53,597 nt of DNA, taken from contig JANWJS010000036.1 of NCBI GenBank assembly GCA_025451845.1, positions 1 to 53,597 on the forward strand, written 5' to 3'. Numbering within the stretch: position 1 is the stretch's first letter; each line of letters opens with the position of its first letter. This document shows, in pieces, positions 1-9,821 of the stretch. The position numbers were made by a program, and so were the translations under genes. The notes beneath the pieces were generated by a model. That model saw only the letters and a program-made list of their open reading frames with translations. It was not told the DNA's origin and made no database searches. The stretch comes from Steroidobacteraceae bacterium. Its GTDB lineage: Bacteria > Pseudomonadota > Gammaproteobacteria > Steroidobacterales > Steroidobacteraceae.

Positions 1-84
1 CAGAACGGCTACCTCTACTCGTATGCGTTCTGGATCGTCATCGGTCTGGCGGCGCTGCTTGGCTGGTTCCTCGCCCGCGCCTGA
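1..84 (+). CDS. nuoL: NADH-quinone oxidoreductase subunit L, 3' end only
   Basis: The first 84 bases read in frame as the last 27 residues of a membrane protein and end in TGA. The residues are hydrophobic with a short polar tail (ending Leu-Ala-Arg-Ala). The frame lies 13 bases upstream of nuoM, where nuoL sits in complex I operons. The body of the gene is outside the window, so the identity rests on gene order and hydrophobicity. Confidence 0.7.
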   Translation, partial: QNGYLYSYAFWIVIGLAALLGWFLARA

Positions 85-97
85 AGAAAGCACAAGA

Positions 98-1612
98 ATG
101 CAAGCACATCTGCTCTCCATCCTGATCTGGCTGCCGATCGCCGCCGGCATCGTCGTGATCCTTCTGGGGGAGCGTCTCATCGTCGCGGGACGCTGGCTGG
201 CACTGCTCGCTTCCATCGCGACCCTCGTCCTCTCGTTGCCGCTGCTCGCAAACTTCGACACGCAGACCGCGGCCTATCAGTTCGTGGAGAAGGCGGCGTG
301 GATTCCGCGCTTCAATGCCTTCTACGCCCTCGGGGTCGACGGTATCTCACTGCCGCTCGTGGTGCTCACCGCGGTGATGACCATACCGGTGATCATCGCC
401 GCCTGGACGGTGGTCAAAGCGCGTGCGCCCCAGTATTTCGCCGCCTTCCTCATCATGGAAGGGCTGATGATCGGCGTGTTCTGCGCCACCGATGCGCTAC
501 TTTTCTACTTCTTCTGGGAGGCCATGCTGATCCCGATGTTCCTCATCATCGGCATCTGGGGCGGCCCGCGGCGCGTCTACGCCACCATCAAGTTCTTCCT
601 CTACACCTTCCTCGGCTCAGTCTTCATGCTGGCGGCGCTCATCTACATGTACGTGAAGGTCGGCAACTACGCGATTGCGAGCTTCCAGTCGTTGCCGCTG
701 ACCCTCGTGGAGCAGCGCTGGATCTTCGCCGCGTTCATGCTCGCCTTCGCGGTGAAAGTACCCATGTGGCCGGTGCATACCTGGCTGCCCGATGCGCACG
801 TGGAGGCCCCCACGGGAGGCTCGGTGATCCTGGCGGCGATCATGCTGAAGATGGGCGGCTACGGTTTCCTGCGCTTCAGCCTACCCGTCACTCCGGATGC
901 GTGCCGTGAGCTCGACCTCTTCGTCATTACGCTGTCGCTGATCGCCGTGATCTACATCGGCTTCGTCGCCATCGTTCAGGCGGACATGAAGAAGCTCATC
1001 GCCTACTCCTCGATCGCGCACATGGGGTTCGTGACGCTCGGGGCGTTCGTGGTGTATGAGATCGTGCGCACGACGGGCCAGGTCCAGGGCGCCGCGATGG
1101 GCATGGATGGCGCGATGGTGCAGATGATCTCTCACGGGCTCATCTCGGGCGCGCTTTTCCTCTGTGTCGGCGTGCTCTATGACAGGGTGCACAGCCGTGA
1201 GATCTCCGCCTATGGCGGGGTCATCAACACCATGCCGATCTTCGCTGCCTTCATGGTGATGTTTGCCCTCGCCAACACCGGCCTCCCGGGCACTTCCGGC
1301 TTCGTCGGGGAGTTCCTGGTGATCCTCGCGAGCTTCAAGGCGAGCTTCTGGTACTCGACGCTGGCCGCAGTGACGCTCATCCTCGGCGCGTGCTACACGC
1401 TGTGGCTGGTCAAGCGGGTGCTCTACGGACCGGTGGCCAACGATCACGTCGCGCACCTCACCGATCTCAACGGACGGGAGTTCGTCGTGCTCGGCATGCT
1501 CGCCGTCCTGGTGCTGGCGATCGGCATTTGGCCGCAGCCGCTGCTCAAGATCATGGACCCTTCGATCCATCATCTGGTCACCCAGGCCATCGCAACCAAG
1601 ATCCCGGTGTGA
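98..1612 (+). CDS. nuoM: NADH-quinone oxidoreductase subunit M (complex I)
   Basis: A 504-residue antiporter-like membrane subunit of proton-pumping complex I in the inner membrane. The protein is nearly all transmembrane helix. It carries the proton-translocation signatures of the Mrp/NuoLMN family: a Phe-Phe-Trp-Glu-Ala motif around residue 140, the Pro-x-His-x-Trp-Leu-Pro-Asp-Ala-His segment near residue 230, and Lys-Lys-Leu-Ile-Ala-Tyr-Ser-Ser. The start at 98 is chosen because the longer open frame runs back into the nuoL end, while this ATG gives the normal NuoM N-terminus. nuoN follows after 33 bases, consistent with one operon. Confidence 0.97.
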   Translation: MQAHLLSILIWLPIAAGIVVILLGERLIVAGRWLALLASIATLVLSLPLLANFDTQTAAYQFVEKAAWIPRFNAFYALGVDGISLPLVVLTAVMTIPVIIAAWTVVKARAPQYFAAFLIMEGLMIGVFCATDALLFYFFWEAMLIPMFLIIGIWGGPRRVYATIKFFLYTFLGSVFMLAALIYMYVKVGNYAIASFQSLPLTLVEQRWIFAAFMLAFAVKVPMWPVHTWLPDAHVEAPTGGSVILAAIMLKMGGYGFLRFSLPVTPDACRELDLFVITLSLIAVIYIGFVAIVQADMKKLIAYSSIAHMGFVTLGAFVVYEIVRTTGQVQGAAMGMDGAMVQMISHGLISGALFLCVGVLYDRVHSREISAYGGVINTMPIFAAFMVMFALANTGLPGTSGFVGEFLVILASFKASFWYSTLAAVTLILGACYTLWLVKRVLYGPVANDHVAHLTDLNGREFVVLGMLAVLVLAIGIWPQPLLKIMDPSIHHLVTQAIATKIPV

Positions 1613-1645
1613 TCGGCTCCCACCCTCAACCATGAAGACTGGCGA

Positions 1646-3082
1646 ATGATGACTGCCTGGCAAAGCATGAGTCCCGCGATCCCGGAGATCTATCTCGCCT
1701 TCGCGGTCTGCGTGGTGTTGCTCTTCGAGGTGTTCGCGGGCGTGAAGCGCCCCGGGGCGACCTCGACGCTCACGCTTCTCGTTCTCGTCATAGGGGCGGC
1801 GCTCACCGTGCGCTATGCCGACGTCGGGCATCAGTTGGTGCTCTTCGACGGAATGTACGTGGCCGATCCGCTGGCCTTCGTGCTGAAGCTCGCGGGGTTC
1901 CTCATCGTCGCGGTGGCGCTGCTCTACTCACGCATGTATCTGGAAAACCGCGATATCCTGCGGGGCGAGTATTACGTTCTTGCGCTCACGGCGCTGCTGG
2001 GCATTTTCGTGCTGGTCTCGGCCAATAGCCTGCTCACGGTGTATATCGGCGTCGAGTTGCTTGCTCTCTCGCTGTACGCGATGGTGGCTTTCGACCGCGA
2101 ATCGGGCGTGGCGGCGGAGTCGGCCATGAAGTACTTCGTGCTGGGAGCGATCGCCTCCGGCACGCTGCTGTACGGCATGTCGATCGTGTACGGGCTTACC
2201 GGGACACTCGATCTCGGGGTTATCGGCACGAAGCTCGCCACGCCAGGAAGCCTTGGAGTCATCCTCGGTCTCGCCTTCATCGTGGTCGCCGTGGCCTTCA
2301 AGTTCGGCGCGGTACCGTTTCACATGTGGCTGCCGGATGTCTACGAAGGTGCGCCGACCAGCGTGACGCTCTTCATCGGCACGGCGCCCAAGATCGCCTA
2401 TTTCGCGCTGATGCTGCGCTTGCTCGCGCACGGGCTCGCCGGGACCTCGGCGGATTGGACGCTGATGCTGACCCCGCTCGCCGTGTTGACCCTGATCGTG
2501 GGCAACGTGGTGGCGATCGTGCAGTCGAACCTGAAGCGCATGCTCGCGTACTCCACGATCGGTCACGTCGGGTTCATCGTGCTCGGCTTCGTTGCCGGTA
2601 CTCCGAGCGGCTACACCGCCGCTCTTTACTACATGCTGGTGTACGTTCTGGTGGCACTCGGCGCCTTCGGGGTGATCCTGCTCGCGAGCCGCAAGGGCTT
2701 CGAGGCGGATAAGCTTGATCACTACAAGGGTCTCTATCAGCGCGATCCGCTGCTCGCGCTGGTCATGATGGTGCTGATGTTCTCCTTCGCCGGGGTACCG
2801 CCCCTGGTGGGCTTCTGGGCGAAGCTCAGGATCATCCAGGCGCTGTGGGAGACGAGCCATTTGGGCCTCGTCGTCGTCGCGGTGGTGATGTCGGTGGTGG
2901 GAGCGTTTTACTATCTGCGCGTCGTGAAGCTCATGTACTTCGATGCGCCGCCGGACAGCCTGCCCGCCACGCTGCGGCCGCTCGGCCCGCGTTTCGTGAT
3001 CGGCGTCAATGCCGCGGCTGTGCTGGCGCTCGGCATCCTGCCGAGTCCCTTGCTGGATCTTTGCAGCCGCGTGATTCACTAG
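1646..3082 (+). CDS. nuoN: NADH-quinone oxidoreductase subunit N (complex I)
   Basis: A 478-residue polytopic membrane protein, the usual length for NuoN and the last gene of most nuo operons. It shows the antiporter-family core: [16 protein letters not shown] near residue 230, and [12 protein letters not shown]. The start is an ATG-ATG pair at 1646/1649; either may be used. No further nuo gene follows, and hairpin-forming sequence lies just downstream, so the operon probably ends here. Confidence 0.97.
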   Translation: MMTAWQSMSPAIPEIYLAFAVCVVLLFEVFAGVKRPGATSTLTLLVLVIGAALTVRYADVGHQLVLFDGMYVADPLAFVLKLAGFLIVAVALLYSRMYLENRDILRGEYYVLALTALLGIFVLVSANSLLTVYIGVELLALSLYAMVAFDRESGVAAESAMKYFVLGAIASGTLLYGMSIVYGLTGTLDLGVIGTKLATPGSLGVILGLAFIVVAVAFKFGAVPFHMWLPDVYEGAPTSVTLFIGTAPKIAYFALMLRLLAHGLAGTSADWTLMLTPLAVLTLIVGNVVAIVQSNLKRMLAYSTIGHVGFIVLGFVAGTPSGYTAALYYMLVYVLVALGAFGVILLASRKGFEADKLDHYKGLYQRDPLLALVMMVLMFSFAGVPPLVGFWAKLRIIQALWETSHLGLVVVAVVMSVVGAFYYLRVVKLMYFDAPPDSLPATLRPLGPRFVIGVNAAAVLALGILPSPLLDLCSRVIH

Positions 3083-3103
3083 TCTGTAAGCGCTGGATCC
3101 GCC

Positions 3104-3147
3104 CATCCTGCGTGGCTCCGCGCGCAGGATGCAAAGGTGCTACTTTG
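3104..3147 (+). terminator. Two adjacent hairpins after nuoN
   Basis: CATCCTGCG at 3104-3112 pairs perfectly with CGCAGGATG at 3123-3131. A second small stem, CAAAG/CTTTG (3132-3147), follows at once. There is no T-run, so this is not a textbook intrinsic terminator. The position 20 bases after the nuoN stop makes an operon-end structure plausible. Confidence 0.4.
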
Positions 3148-3288
3148 CCCGTGGCTCGCCGTCTGCGAGCGGCGGGCATTTCCCTGTGCGTAGATTCTTG
3201 CCCCGGAACTAGAACACATCCGGAGCGCTGCTTGGCGCCGGCCAAGCGCCCGGTGGCTGTGGGCGCGATCCGCGGCTACTCTTGGCCC

Positions 3289-4698
3289 ATGACGCCCGCC
3301 GCTGACGTCGCAGGCCGGTCCGAGAATGACGGCTTGATCCAGGAACTGGCGAGTCGCCTGGGCTCGCTGGGTATCGAGGTCGCCGATGTCGCCGGCCACC
3401 TCGAGGACCTCGCGATGCGTGTCTCCGGACAAGCTGCGCAGTTCGAGGAGCTGAATCAGGCGACCGAGACCATGGTCTCGGGCAATCGCGAGATCGACCG
3501 CGCCGCGCGCGAGGCGCAGCGCGCCGCTTCCGCGGCGGGCACCGAGATCTCCGAATCGCGCACTCTCATCGGCGGCGCCGTCGAGAACATCGGGCGTCTC
3601 ACGGCCGCTGTGGGGCGCATCCAGGAGCGGCTGGCTTCCTTCGGTCCCGTCCTCGCGCAGATCACCGCCGTTGCCGCAGCCATCGAGAGCATCGCCAAGC
3701 AAACCCGACTCTTATCCGTCAATGCCGGCATCGAGGCCGCGCGCGCCGGCGAGGCGGGGCGCGGATTCGCGGTGGTGGCCGCAGAGGTGAAGAGCCTCGC
3801 CGAGCAGACCCGCACCGCGACGGAGCGAATCACCGTCACCGTGCGCTCGCTTGCGGCGCAGATCCAGGGCCTGATCGCCGAGGGCGGTGCGGCCGACCAG
3901 CACGCAGGTGAGGCCGGACGCGGAGCGCAGCAGGTCCAAGGCGTCATCGTGCGCGCCCATGGCGCCTTCGGCACGGTGAGCCGCGAGATCGATGCCATCG
4001 CGGGGTCGGCGGCCGGCAATCTGGAGGCTTGCAACGCCACGCTCGCCGAGCTCGGTGGTCTGGCCGAGGGGGTGCAGCTCTCCTCCACGAGCCTCACAGA
4101 AGCCGACAAGCGAGTGGAGGGATTGCTCGGGCTCAGCGAGGGCCTGATGGAGCTCATCGCCCAGAGCGGCATCGAGACATCCGACACGGCCCTGATCGGA
4201 GTTGGGATCGACACCGCGAAGCGGATTGCGGACGTATTCGAGCGGGCGATCGCGCGCGGGGAGATCACCGAGGCGCAGTTATTCGATGAGCGTTACCGGG
4301 AGATTCCGGGGAGCAATCCCAAGCAGTACCTCACCGACTACGTCGCGCTGGCCGACCGACTGCTGCCGCCCATTCAGGACCCGGTGCAGCGCTCGGACCC
4401 GCGAATCGTCTTCTGCGTGGCCTGGGCAAGGGGCGGGTATCTGCCGACGCACAATCCCAATTACCGCCAGCCTCAAGGCAAGGATCCGGTCTGGAACGCC
4501 GCGCACTGCCGCAACCGGCGCCTCTTCAGGGATCGTGCGGTGCAGAAGGTTGCCCGTAACACCAAGCCGTTCCTGCTGCAAACCTACCGGCGTGACATGG
4601 GCGGCGGCAACTTCGTGTTGATGAAGGATCTGTCCTCCCCCATCTGGGTGCGCGGCCGGCACTGGGGCGCGTTCCGCATCGGCTACCGGCACCAGTAA
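3289..4698 (+). CDS. Soluble methyl-accepting chemotaxis-like protein
   Basis: 469 residues with no membrane segment. Residues about 15-280 are a long Ala/Glu-rich coiled coil with the receptor signalling tip: a segment like Ile-Ala-Lys-Gln-Thr-x-Leu-Leu-x-Val-Asn-Ala-x-Ile-Glu-Ala-Ala-Arg-Ala-Gly-Glu followed by Gly-Arg-Gly-Phe-Ala-Val-Val-Ala-x-Glu-Val. This is the hairpin that contacts CheA/CheW in MCPs. Residues about 310-469 form a separate Cys/Trp/Arg-containing domain with a Cache/PAS-like ending (Arg-Arg-Asp-Met-Gly-Gly-Gly-Asn-Phe and a terminal Gly-Ala-Phe-Arg-Ile-Gly-Tyr), probably the sensor. ATG 3289 is used because the open frame upstream of it lies inside nuoN. A cytoplasmic receptor is inferred; the ligand is unknown. 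Confidence 0.85.
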   Translation: MTPAADVAGRSENDGLIQELASRLGSLGIEVADVAGHLEDLAMRVSGQAAQFEELNQATETMVSGNREIDRAAREAQRAASAAGTEISESRTLIGGAVENIGRLTAAVGRIQERLASFGPVLAQITAVAAAIESIAKQTRLLSVNAGIEAARAGEAGRGFAVVAAEVKSLAEQTRTATERITVTVRSLAAQIQGLIAEGGAADQHAGEAGRGAQQVQGVIVRAHGAFGTVSREIDAIAGSAAGNLEACNATLAELGGLAEGVQLSSTSLTEADKRVEGLLGLSEGLMELIAQSGIETSDTALIGVGIDTAKRIADVFERAIARGEITEAQLFDERYREIPGSNPKQYLTDYVALADRLLPPIQDPVQRSDPRIVFCVAWARGGYLPTHNPNYRQPQGKDPVWNAAHCRNRRLFRDRAVQKVARNTKPFLLQTYRRDMGGGNFVLMKDLSSPIWVRGRHWGAFRIGYRHQ

Positions 4699-4722
4699 TG
4701 CCGCTATCCCGGGCCTGAGGCG

Positions 4723-6039
4723 TCAGTTGGCGGGCAGTACCAGTGCGCTCGCCTCGCCGAAGCCGATCCTCGCGCAACCCTGCCGCTCGCACCAGCCCCG
4801 CAGGATCACCCGGTCGCCATCCTCCACGAATGTGCGTGACTCGCCGCTCGCGAGGGAGATGGCACATTTGCCGCCGTCGGTGAGCTCGAGAAGCGAACCG
4901 GCCTCGGCCGGGGCGGCCCCTGACTGCGTGCCGCTGCCGAGGAGATCGCCACGCTCGAGGTTGCAACCATTCACGGTGTGATGGGCCACCATCTGCGCGA
5001 CCGACCAGTAGCTGTGCCGGAAGTTGGTGCGGGCCAGAGCGTGCGGCGCCGCGCCGGCGGCGCGCATGCCCGCAGTCTCGATCGCCACTTCCAGATTGAC
5101 GTCGAGCGCACCCCTCGCGCGCAGCTCCTCGCAATCGAGATACGGGAGCGGCTGCGGATCCTGCGCCGGCCGGCTCCACGGGAGACGGAAAGGGGCCAGG
5201 GCCTCCAGCGTCACCACCCAAGGTGAGATCGTGGTCGCGAAGCTCTTGGCCAGGAAAGGACCCAACGGCTGATATTCCCACGCTTGCACGTCGCGCGCCG
5301 ACCAGTCGTTGAGGAGACAGAGACCGAACACGGGGTCCTCGGCTTGCGCAACGGGAACGGGACGGCCGAGCTCGTTGTTGGAGCCGATGAGCACACCGAC
5401 CTCGAGCTCGAAGTCGAGCCGTGCGCTCGGGGCGAGCTGCGGCCGATCTGCGCCGCGCGCCATGATCTGTCCGCGGGGCCGCCGCACCTGTTGCCCGGAC
5501 ACGCCGATCGAGGAGGCGCGGCCATGGTAAGCGATGGGCACCCACTTGTAGTTGGGCAGCAGCGGCTGATCCGGCCGGAAGAGCCGACCGACCCTGGTGG
5601 CGTGGTGAATGGAAGTGTAGAAATCGGTGTAGTTGCCGATTCTGGCAGGGAGCGTGAATTCAACGTCGCTCTGCGGGATCAGCGCCGTGGCGAGCTCGGT
5701 CGCGCGCGGGGAGCCTGCGCGCAGACACTCCGAGAGCCCGCGGCGCAGAGCAACCCACGCATCACGCCCAAGGGCCATCAGGCGATTCAGCGACGACTCT
5801 GCACAGGCCGCGAGCGCTTCGGCGCCGAGGCCGCCGAACGGACTCAACATGTCGAGCGCACCCAGATCGAGGACGCGGTCGCCGATCGCGACCCCGCAGC
5901 GGAAGTTCTCCCGGCTCCCCGAGCGCCGGAAGACCGCGAGCGGCAGATTCTGGATGGGAAAGTCGCAACCCGGAAGGTTGGCCGAATCCACCCAGCTGCT
6001 CAGCTTGGGGTCATGAGTCGAGTCGCGGGCGGCGCTCAT
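4723..6039 (-). CDS. fahA: Fumarylacetoacetase (tyrosine catabolism)
   Basis: 438 residues. It hydrolyses fumarylacetoacetate to fumarate and acetoacetate, the last step of tyrosine/homogentisate breakdown. Family marks include Tyr-His-Gly-Arg-Ala-Ser-Ser-Ile, the metal-binding Asp-Phe-Glu-Leu-Glu stretch, Asn-Asp-Trp-Ser-Ala-Arg-Asp-Val-Gln-x-Trp-Glu-Tyr-x-Pro-Leu-Gly-Pro-Phe, and the C-terminal Gly-Asp-Leu-Leu-Gly-Ser-Gly-Thr. The start is the ATG at 6039, which gives the normal N-terminus; the frame stays open further upstream inside hmgA. The gene sits 14 bases after the hmgA stop, so the two are cotranscribed. No maleylacetoacetate isomerase is next to it. Confidence 0.96.
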   Translation of the reverse strand: MSAARDSTHDPKLSSWVDSANLPGCDFPIQNLPLAVFRRSGSRENFRCGVAIGDRVLDLGALDMLSPFGGLGAEALAACAESSLNRLMALGRDAWVALRRGLSECLRAGSPRATELATALIPQSDVEFTLPARIGNYTDFYTSIHHATRVGRLFRPDQPLLPNYKWVPIAYHGRASSIGVSGQQVRRPRGQIMARGADRPQLAPSARLDFELEVGVLIGSNNELGRPVPVAQAEDPVFGLCLLNDWSARDVQAWEYQPLGPFLAKSFATTISPWVVTLEALAPFRLPWSRPAQDPQPLPYLDCEELRARGALDVNLEVAIETAGMRAAGAAPHALARTNFRHSYWSVAQMVAHHTVNGCNLERGDLLGSGTQSGAAPAEAGSLLELTDGGKCAISLASGESRTFVEDGDRVILRGWCERQGCARIGFGEASALVLPAN

Positions 6040-6053
6040 CGGCTGCGGTTCCT

Positions 6054-7403
6054 TTACTCCGGGGCGGCCCCGGCAGGCGGGCTGAAGCGTCTGGTGAGAC
6101 CTTGCCAGCATTGCGCGTAGTCGGCCTGCAGCTGCGGCAGCTCGAGCGCGCGGCGCGTGGGCCGGATCACGGTGCGGGTCTCGAACATGAAGGCCATCGT
6201 ATCGCCAATACGCTGCGGGCGGGTGGTATCGGTGTTCAGCGCGCGCTCGAAGGTCTCGGCGTCCGGGCCGTGTCCGGTCATGCAATTGTGCAGCGATGCC
6301 CCGCCGGGCTCGAAACCGCCGGCCTTGGCGTCGTAGACCCCCTGGATCAGCCCCATGCATTCGCTTGCGACATTGCGATGGAACCAGGGCGGGCGGAAGG
6401 TATCCTCCATCGCGAGCCAGCGCGGCGGGAAGATGACGAAGTCGACGCTATCGACGCCTGGCGTGTCGCTGACGGATTGCAGCACCAGGAAGATCGAGGG
6501 GTCCGGATGGTCGTAGCTCACGGAGCCCATCGTGTTGAAAAGGCGTAGGTCGTACTTGCACGGGGCATTGTTGCCGTGCCAGGCGACGACATCGAGCGGG
6601 GAATGATCGAGCGTCGCACTCCACAGCTCGCCGCAGAACTTCGCCACGAGCTCCATCTCGCCGCCGCGGTCCTCGTACCAGGCGACCGGTGTCTGGAAGT
6701 CGCGCGGGTTGGCGAGGCCGTTCGAGCCGATCGGTCCTAGGTCGGGCAGGCGCATCGCCGCCCCGAAGCTTTCGCAAATATAGCCGCGCGCCTGACCGTC
6801 CGGCAGCTCGACCCGGAAGCGCAGCCCGCGCGGAATCAGTAGAACTTCCTGCGGCGCTGCCTCGATGACCCCGAGCTCGGTCGCAACCCGCAGCCGCCCC
6901 AATTGCGGCACGATGAGGAGCTCGCCGTCGGCGTCATAGAAGATCCGGTCACGCATCGAGCGGTTGGCGAGATACCAATGAATCCCACAGCCCGCGTGGC
7001 TTTCCGGCGAGCCGGTGCCGCCGAGAGTCAATAGCCCGTCGACGAAGTCGACCGGCTCGTGCGGCAGAGGCGGCGGGCTCCAGCGCAGCGGATTCGGCGA
7101 GACCGGGACCGCATCGAAGCGTCCGGCGAGGCCGCCATGGCGCAGGGGCTGGAAAGGGCGCTGCAGCACCGCGGTCGGGCGGATGCGATAGAGCCAGCTG
7201 CGGCGGTTGGCGTGGCGGGGCGCGGTGAAGGCGGTGCCGGAGAATTGCTCGGCGTACAGGCCGTAGGGACAGCGCTGCGGCGAATTGCGCCCCGCGGGCA
7301 GGGCGCCGGGCACGGCCTCCGTGGCGAAGTGGTTGCCGAATCCCTGCAGGTATTTCAGGGGCGCCGACGGCGCGCCGGTGTCAGCAGCAATCGCGGTGCT
7401 CAT
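6054..7403 (-). CDS. hmgA: Homogentisate 1,2-dioxygenase
   Basis: 449 residues. A non-haem iron(II) dioxygenase that opens the ring of homogentisate to maleylacetoacetate. The N-terminus (Tyr-Leu-Gln-Gly-Phe-Gly-Asn-His-Phe-x-Thr-Glu) and the C-terminal iron-site region ([12 protein letters not shown], then Asn-Cys-Met-Thr-Gly-His-Gly-Pro-Asp) are typical and full length. The gene is transcribed divergently from a MarR regulator across a 75-base gap holding a perfect inverted repeat, which suggests local control. Confidence 0.97.
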   Translation of the reverse strand: MSTAIAADTGAPSAPLKYLQGFGNHFATEAVPGALPAGRNSPQRCPYGLYAEQFSGTAFTAPRHANRRSWLYRIRPTAVLQRPFQPLRHGGLAGRFDAVPVSPNPLRWSPPPLPHEPVDFVDGLLTLGGTGSPESHAGCGIHWYLANRSMRDRIFYDADGELLIVPQLGRLRVATELGVIEAAPQEVLLIPRGLRFRVELPDGQARGYICESFGAAMRLPDLGPIGSNGLANPRDFQTPVAWYEDRGGEMELVAKFCGELWSATLDHSPLDVVAWHGNNAPCKYDLRLFNTMGSVSYDHPDPSIFLVLQSVSDTPGVDSVDFVIFPPRWLAMEDTFRPPWFHRNVASECMGLIQGVYDAKAGGFEPGGASLHNCMTGHGPDAETFERALNTDTTRPQRIGDTMAFMFETRTVIRPTRRALELPQLQADYAQCWQGLTRRFSPPAGAAPE

Positions 7404-7446
7404 CGCTCACTCCCGGTATGCTTCGACTCCTATGATGACACAATTA

Positions 7447-7460
7447 GTTGCGGGCGCAAC
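7447..7460. promoter_or_regulatory. Inverted repeat between hmgA and marR
   Basis: GTTGCG-GG-CGCAAC is a perfect 6-2-6 inverted repeat in the short divergent gap between hmgA (starts 7403) and the MarR gene (starts 7479). Palindromes of this size in divergent gaps are the usual MarR binding sites. It is the best candidate operator for autoregulation and for hmgA-fahA control; binding is inferred. Confidence 0.6.
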
Positions 7461-7478
7461 CATTTTGGGGGCCGCAGG

Positions 7479-7934
7479 GTGAGCACCCGAGTCCACGGCG
7501 AGCTCGAGCTCGCCGGTTTCGTGCCTTATCGCCTCAACCGCCTCGCGGTCGGGGTCAGTAATCATCTCGCCGACATCTATCGCGAGCGCTTCGGACTCGA
7601 CGTCCCCGAATGGCGCGTCATGGCCACCGTGGGCTCGCAGCACGGCTGCACCGCCCAGCACATCGCCGAGAGCACCCGGATGCACAAGACTCGCGTGAGC
7701 CGCGCCATTGCCCATCTGGAGGAGCGGGACCTCATCGAGCGCGCCTCGAGCACGGCCGACCGGCGCGCGAGGGAGGTGCGCCTCACCAAGGCCGGCCGGC
7801 GCATGTATACGGACCTCGTACCGCTCGTTCTCGAGCGCGAGCGGGAGCTGCTCGCATGCCTCGGCAAGGAGCCGTTGCGTGGGTTCCTCGCGGGAATGAC
7901 GGCGCTCGAGACTTTCCTCGGGTTGCAGGACTGA
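7479..7934 (+). CDS. MarR-family transcriptional regulator
   Basis: 151 residues with a winged-helix core: a recognition helix region (Ala-Gln-His-Ile-Ala-Glu-Ser-Thr-Arg-Met-His-Lys-Thr-Arg-Val-Ser-Arg-Ala) followed by a wing with Ser-Thr-Ala-Asp-Arg-Arg-Ala-Arg-Glu-Val, the Asp-x-Arg signature of MarR proteins. GTG 7479 is preferred because it gives the family's normal length; the longer open frame overlaps hmgA. Its divergence from hmgA and the palindrome between them suggest it senses homogentisate or a related aromatic acid. The ligand is not evident from sequence. Confidence 0.85.
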   Translation: MSTRVHGELELAGFVPYRLNRLAVGVSNHLADIYRERFGLDVPEWRVMATVGSQHGCTAQHIAESTRMHKTRVSRAIAHLEERDLIERASSTADRRAREVRLTKAGRRMYTDLVPLVLERERELLACLGKEPLRGFLAGMTALETFLGLQD

Positions 7935-7937
7935 GCG

Positions 7938-8360
7938 ATGGCCGCGACTTCCGCCCCGCCGAATGGCTCGACGATCGTGGCGCGCTCGGCGGTTCTCACG
8001 CTGACCGCAGCGCAGTCGAGCCACTCTCTCGCGCTGCAGGTGGCGCGCATTTCCGACCATCGGCTGATCGCCGGTCCAGGAAACGTGACGGCAACGCTGG
8101 ATGGCCACAGCGTGCCGGTCACGGCGCGGCCGGGCGGCAGCTATGTCATTTCCACGCGCGATCAGAGCGCAGGCGCTCATTCGCTAGGCGTCGTGGTGTC
8201 CCACGATGGCATCCGGGAACTGCTCACGGGTACGGTGACCCTGCCGCAGCAGCAGAGCGTCCTCGAAATGCTGCAGGGGCATGGCATGGCTGCCTGGTGG
8301 GTGCTCAACATCGTCGTAGTGTTGATCGCGGTTCTCATCATCTCCCGCCGCCGGCGCTGA
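7938..8360 (+). CDS. Unknown protein with one C-terminal membrane anchor
   Basis: 140 residues starting 3 bases after the MarR stop, so probably cotranscribed. Residues 1-112 look like a soluble beta-rich domain (Val/Thr/Ser alternation, no Cys). Residues about 116-136 are a single hydrophobic helix followed by a run of four Arg, the layout of a tail-anchored protein. I do not recognise a family. There is no classical signal peptide at the N-terminus. Confidence 0.6.
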   Translation: MAATSAPPNGSTIVARSAVLTLTAAQSSHSLALQVARISDHRLIAGPGNVTATLDGHSVPVTARPGGSYVISTRDQSAGAHSLGVVVSHDGIRELLTGTVTLPQQQSVLEMLQGHGMAAWWVLNIVVVLIAVLIISRRRR

Positions 8361-8364
8361 TCGG

Positions 8365-9099
8365 ATGAAAAGCTATAAGTATTACGACCTCATCCTCGGC
8401 GCGTATGTGTGCGTGCTCCTCTGCTCGAACCTCATCGGACCGGCGAAGTTTTCCACGGTGCAGGTGCCGCTCGTCGGGCCGGTCACGTTCATGACGGGTG
8501 TGCTGTTTTTTCCCATCTCCTACATCTTCGGCGACATCCTCACGGAGGTGTACGGCTATGCGCGCGACCGGCGTTGTGTCTGGGCGGGTTTTGCGGCGCT
8601 CGTGTTCGCAGCGTTCATGTCATACGTGATCGTACACATGCCGCCCGCGAAGTTCTGGGAGAGCAAACAGGCCGCGGTCGAGGCGATCTTCGGCAGCACG
8701 CCGCGCATCGTCGCCGCCTCGATCATCGCCTTCTGGTGCGGGTCGTTCGTCAACAGCTATGTGCTCGCGCAGATGAAGCTGTCGACGGGCGGCCGCTGGC
8801 TCTGGACGCGAGTGGTTGGATCGACCCTTTGTGGCGAGCTCGTGGATTCGGGGCTCTTCTACGCCATTGCGTTCGCCGGGCCGTTGACGGGGGCGCAACT
8901 GCTCAGGGTGATCACCACCCAGTACGTCCTCAAGTCAGGGTGGGAGATCATCATGACGCCGGTGACGTACCGGATCGTCGGATTCCTGAAGCGCGCCGAG
9001 CAGGAGGACTACTTCGACCGGGACACGGACTTCACTCCGTTCTCCCTCAACATCGGAGATGCGCGGCTGTCGCGAGCGCTGGCGCGCGGCGGAAAATGA
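8365..9099 (+). CDS. yhhQ: Queuosine precursor transporter (YhhQ/VUT family)
   Basis: 244 residues with about six membrane helices. The family is recognised from Tyr-Tyr-Asp-Leu-Ile-Leu near the N-terminus, Phe-Phe-Pro-Ile-Ser-Tyr-Ile-Phe-Gly-Asp-Ile-Leu-Thr-Glu-Val-Tyr-Gly-Tyr around residue 50, and Leu-Cys-Gly-Glu-Leu-Val-Asp-Ser in the later helices. YhhQ proteins take up 7-cyano-7-deazaguanine or related queuosine precursors. The gene follows the upstream membrane-anchored protein by 4 bases. Its link to the MarR regulator is positional only. Confidence 0.9.
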   Translation: MKSYKYYDLILGAYVCVLLCSNLIGPAKFSTVQVPLVGPVTFMTGVLFFPISYIFGDILTEVYGYARDRRCVWAGFAALVFAAFMSYVIVHMPPAKFWESKQAAVEAIFGSTPRIVAASIIAFWCGSFVNSYVLAQMKLSTGGRWLWTRVVGSTLCGELVDSGLFYAIAFAGPLTGAQLLRVITTQYVLKSGWEIIMTPVTYRIVGFLKRAEQEDYFDRDTDFTPFSLNIGDARLSRALARGGK

Positions 9100-9153
9100 A
9101 GAGCGGAGCCGCACCCAAAGCGGCCCCGCCCCTCCGGCGCGCAGGCTCCTGAA

Positions 9154-9492
9154 CTACTGGCCGATGCGACGGCTGACGCGGTTTTCCCTGCGGTTCAGCC
9201 GGGCCTTCTCGTGCCTGGTGATGTGGCCGCCGTGCGCGGCTGCATCGCGCCGCTCCCGCATGCGAATGCGATGGTCCGCGGCGTGCAGGCGCGCAGCCTT
9301 GGCATGCGACATCTCACCTTCCTTCACTTCCTGGTGGATGCGCGCATTCTGATTGCCCAAGCGGTTGTTGACCTCCTCGCGGCGCGGGTGATGGGCCTGC
9401 CAGGGAGTATCGGCCATGGCCGGGGCTGCGAAGCACGCCAGCGAGACGGTGGCGGCGACGGCGGTAAAAACCGTGCGGATCGATTTCGACAT
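9154..9492 (-). CDS. Small secreted basic protein
   Basis: 112 residues. A clear signal peptide ends in Ala-Pro-Ala-Met-Ala (residues about 1-25). The mature part is charged and helical, with Arg-Arg-Glu-Glu-Val-Asn-x-Arg-Leu-x-Asn-Gln-Asn-x-Arg-Ile and Leu-His-Ala-Ala-Asp-His-x-Ile-Arg. I recall this pattern from uncharacterised periplasmic proteins of proteobacteria. The ATG at 9492 is chosen because it starts the signal peptide. Function unknown. It converges on yhhQ. Confidence 0.75.
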   Translation of the reverse strand: MSKSIRTVFTAVAATVSLACFAAPAMADTPWQAHHPRREEVNNRLGNQNARIHQEVKEGEMSHAKAARLHAADHRIRMRERRDAAAHGGHITRHEKARLNRRENRVSRRIGQ

Positions 9493-9821
9493 GAAGGGGC
9501 TCCTTTCGGCACCATTGCCGGGATCGCATTGCGCCCGATTTGCGGGCGCTCGGGCGTTAACAACGTCGCAGCGCCGCAGGACGATGACGACCATTACCAA
9601 AAGTTAACCGGCGCCAGAATCGACGAGAAGGGCCGAGTAAATGTGAGCCGCGTCACGCTCTCGCGGCATATCGGATCATGTATGGGCGGTGAGTCGAGAC
9701 GGCGCGGCTGAGACGCGCCCAGTCCGAGCTCCGGCTGCGTGCTGCGGTTCCCAGGAATGGCAGTTTCGACCGAGGCTCTCAGGTCAGCGCCTCCTGGGGT
9801 CGCACGTTGTAAGGTAGGGTA
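9493..9821. other. Divergent gap, no gene seen
   Basis: 329 bases between two oppositely oriented genes for secreted proteins. Both promoters should lie here. I see no confident -35/-10 pair and no long inverted repeat. Reading frames here are short. Confidence 0.5.
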
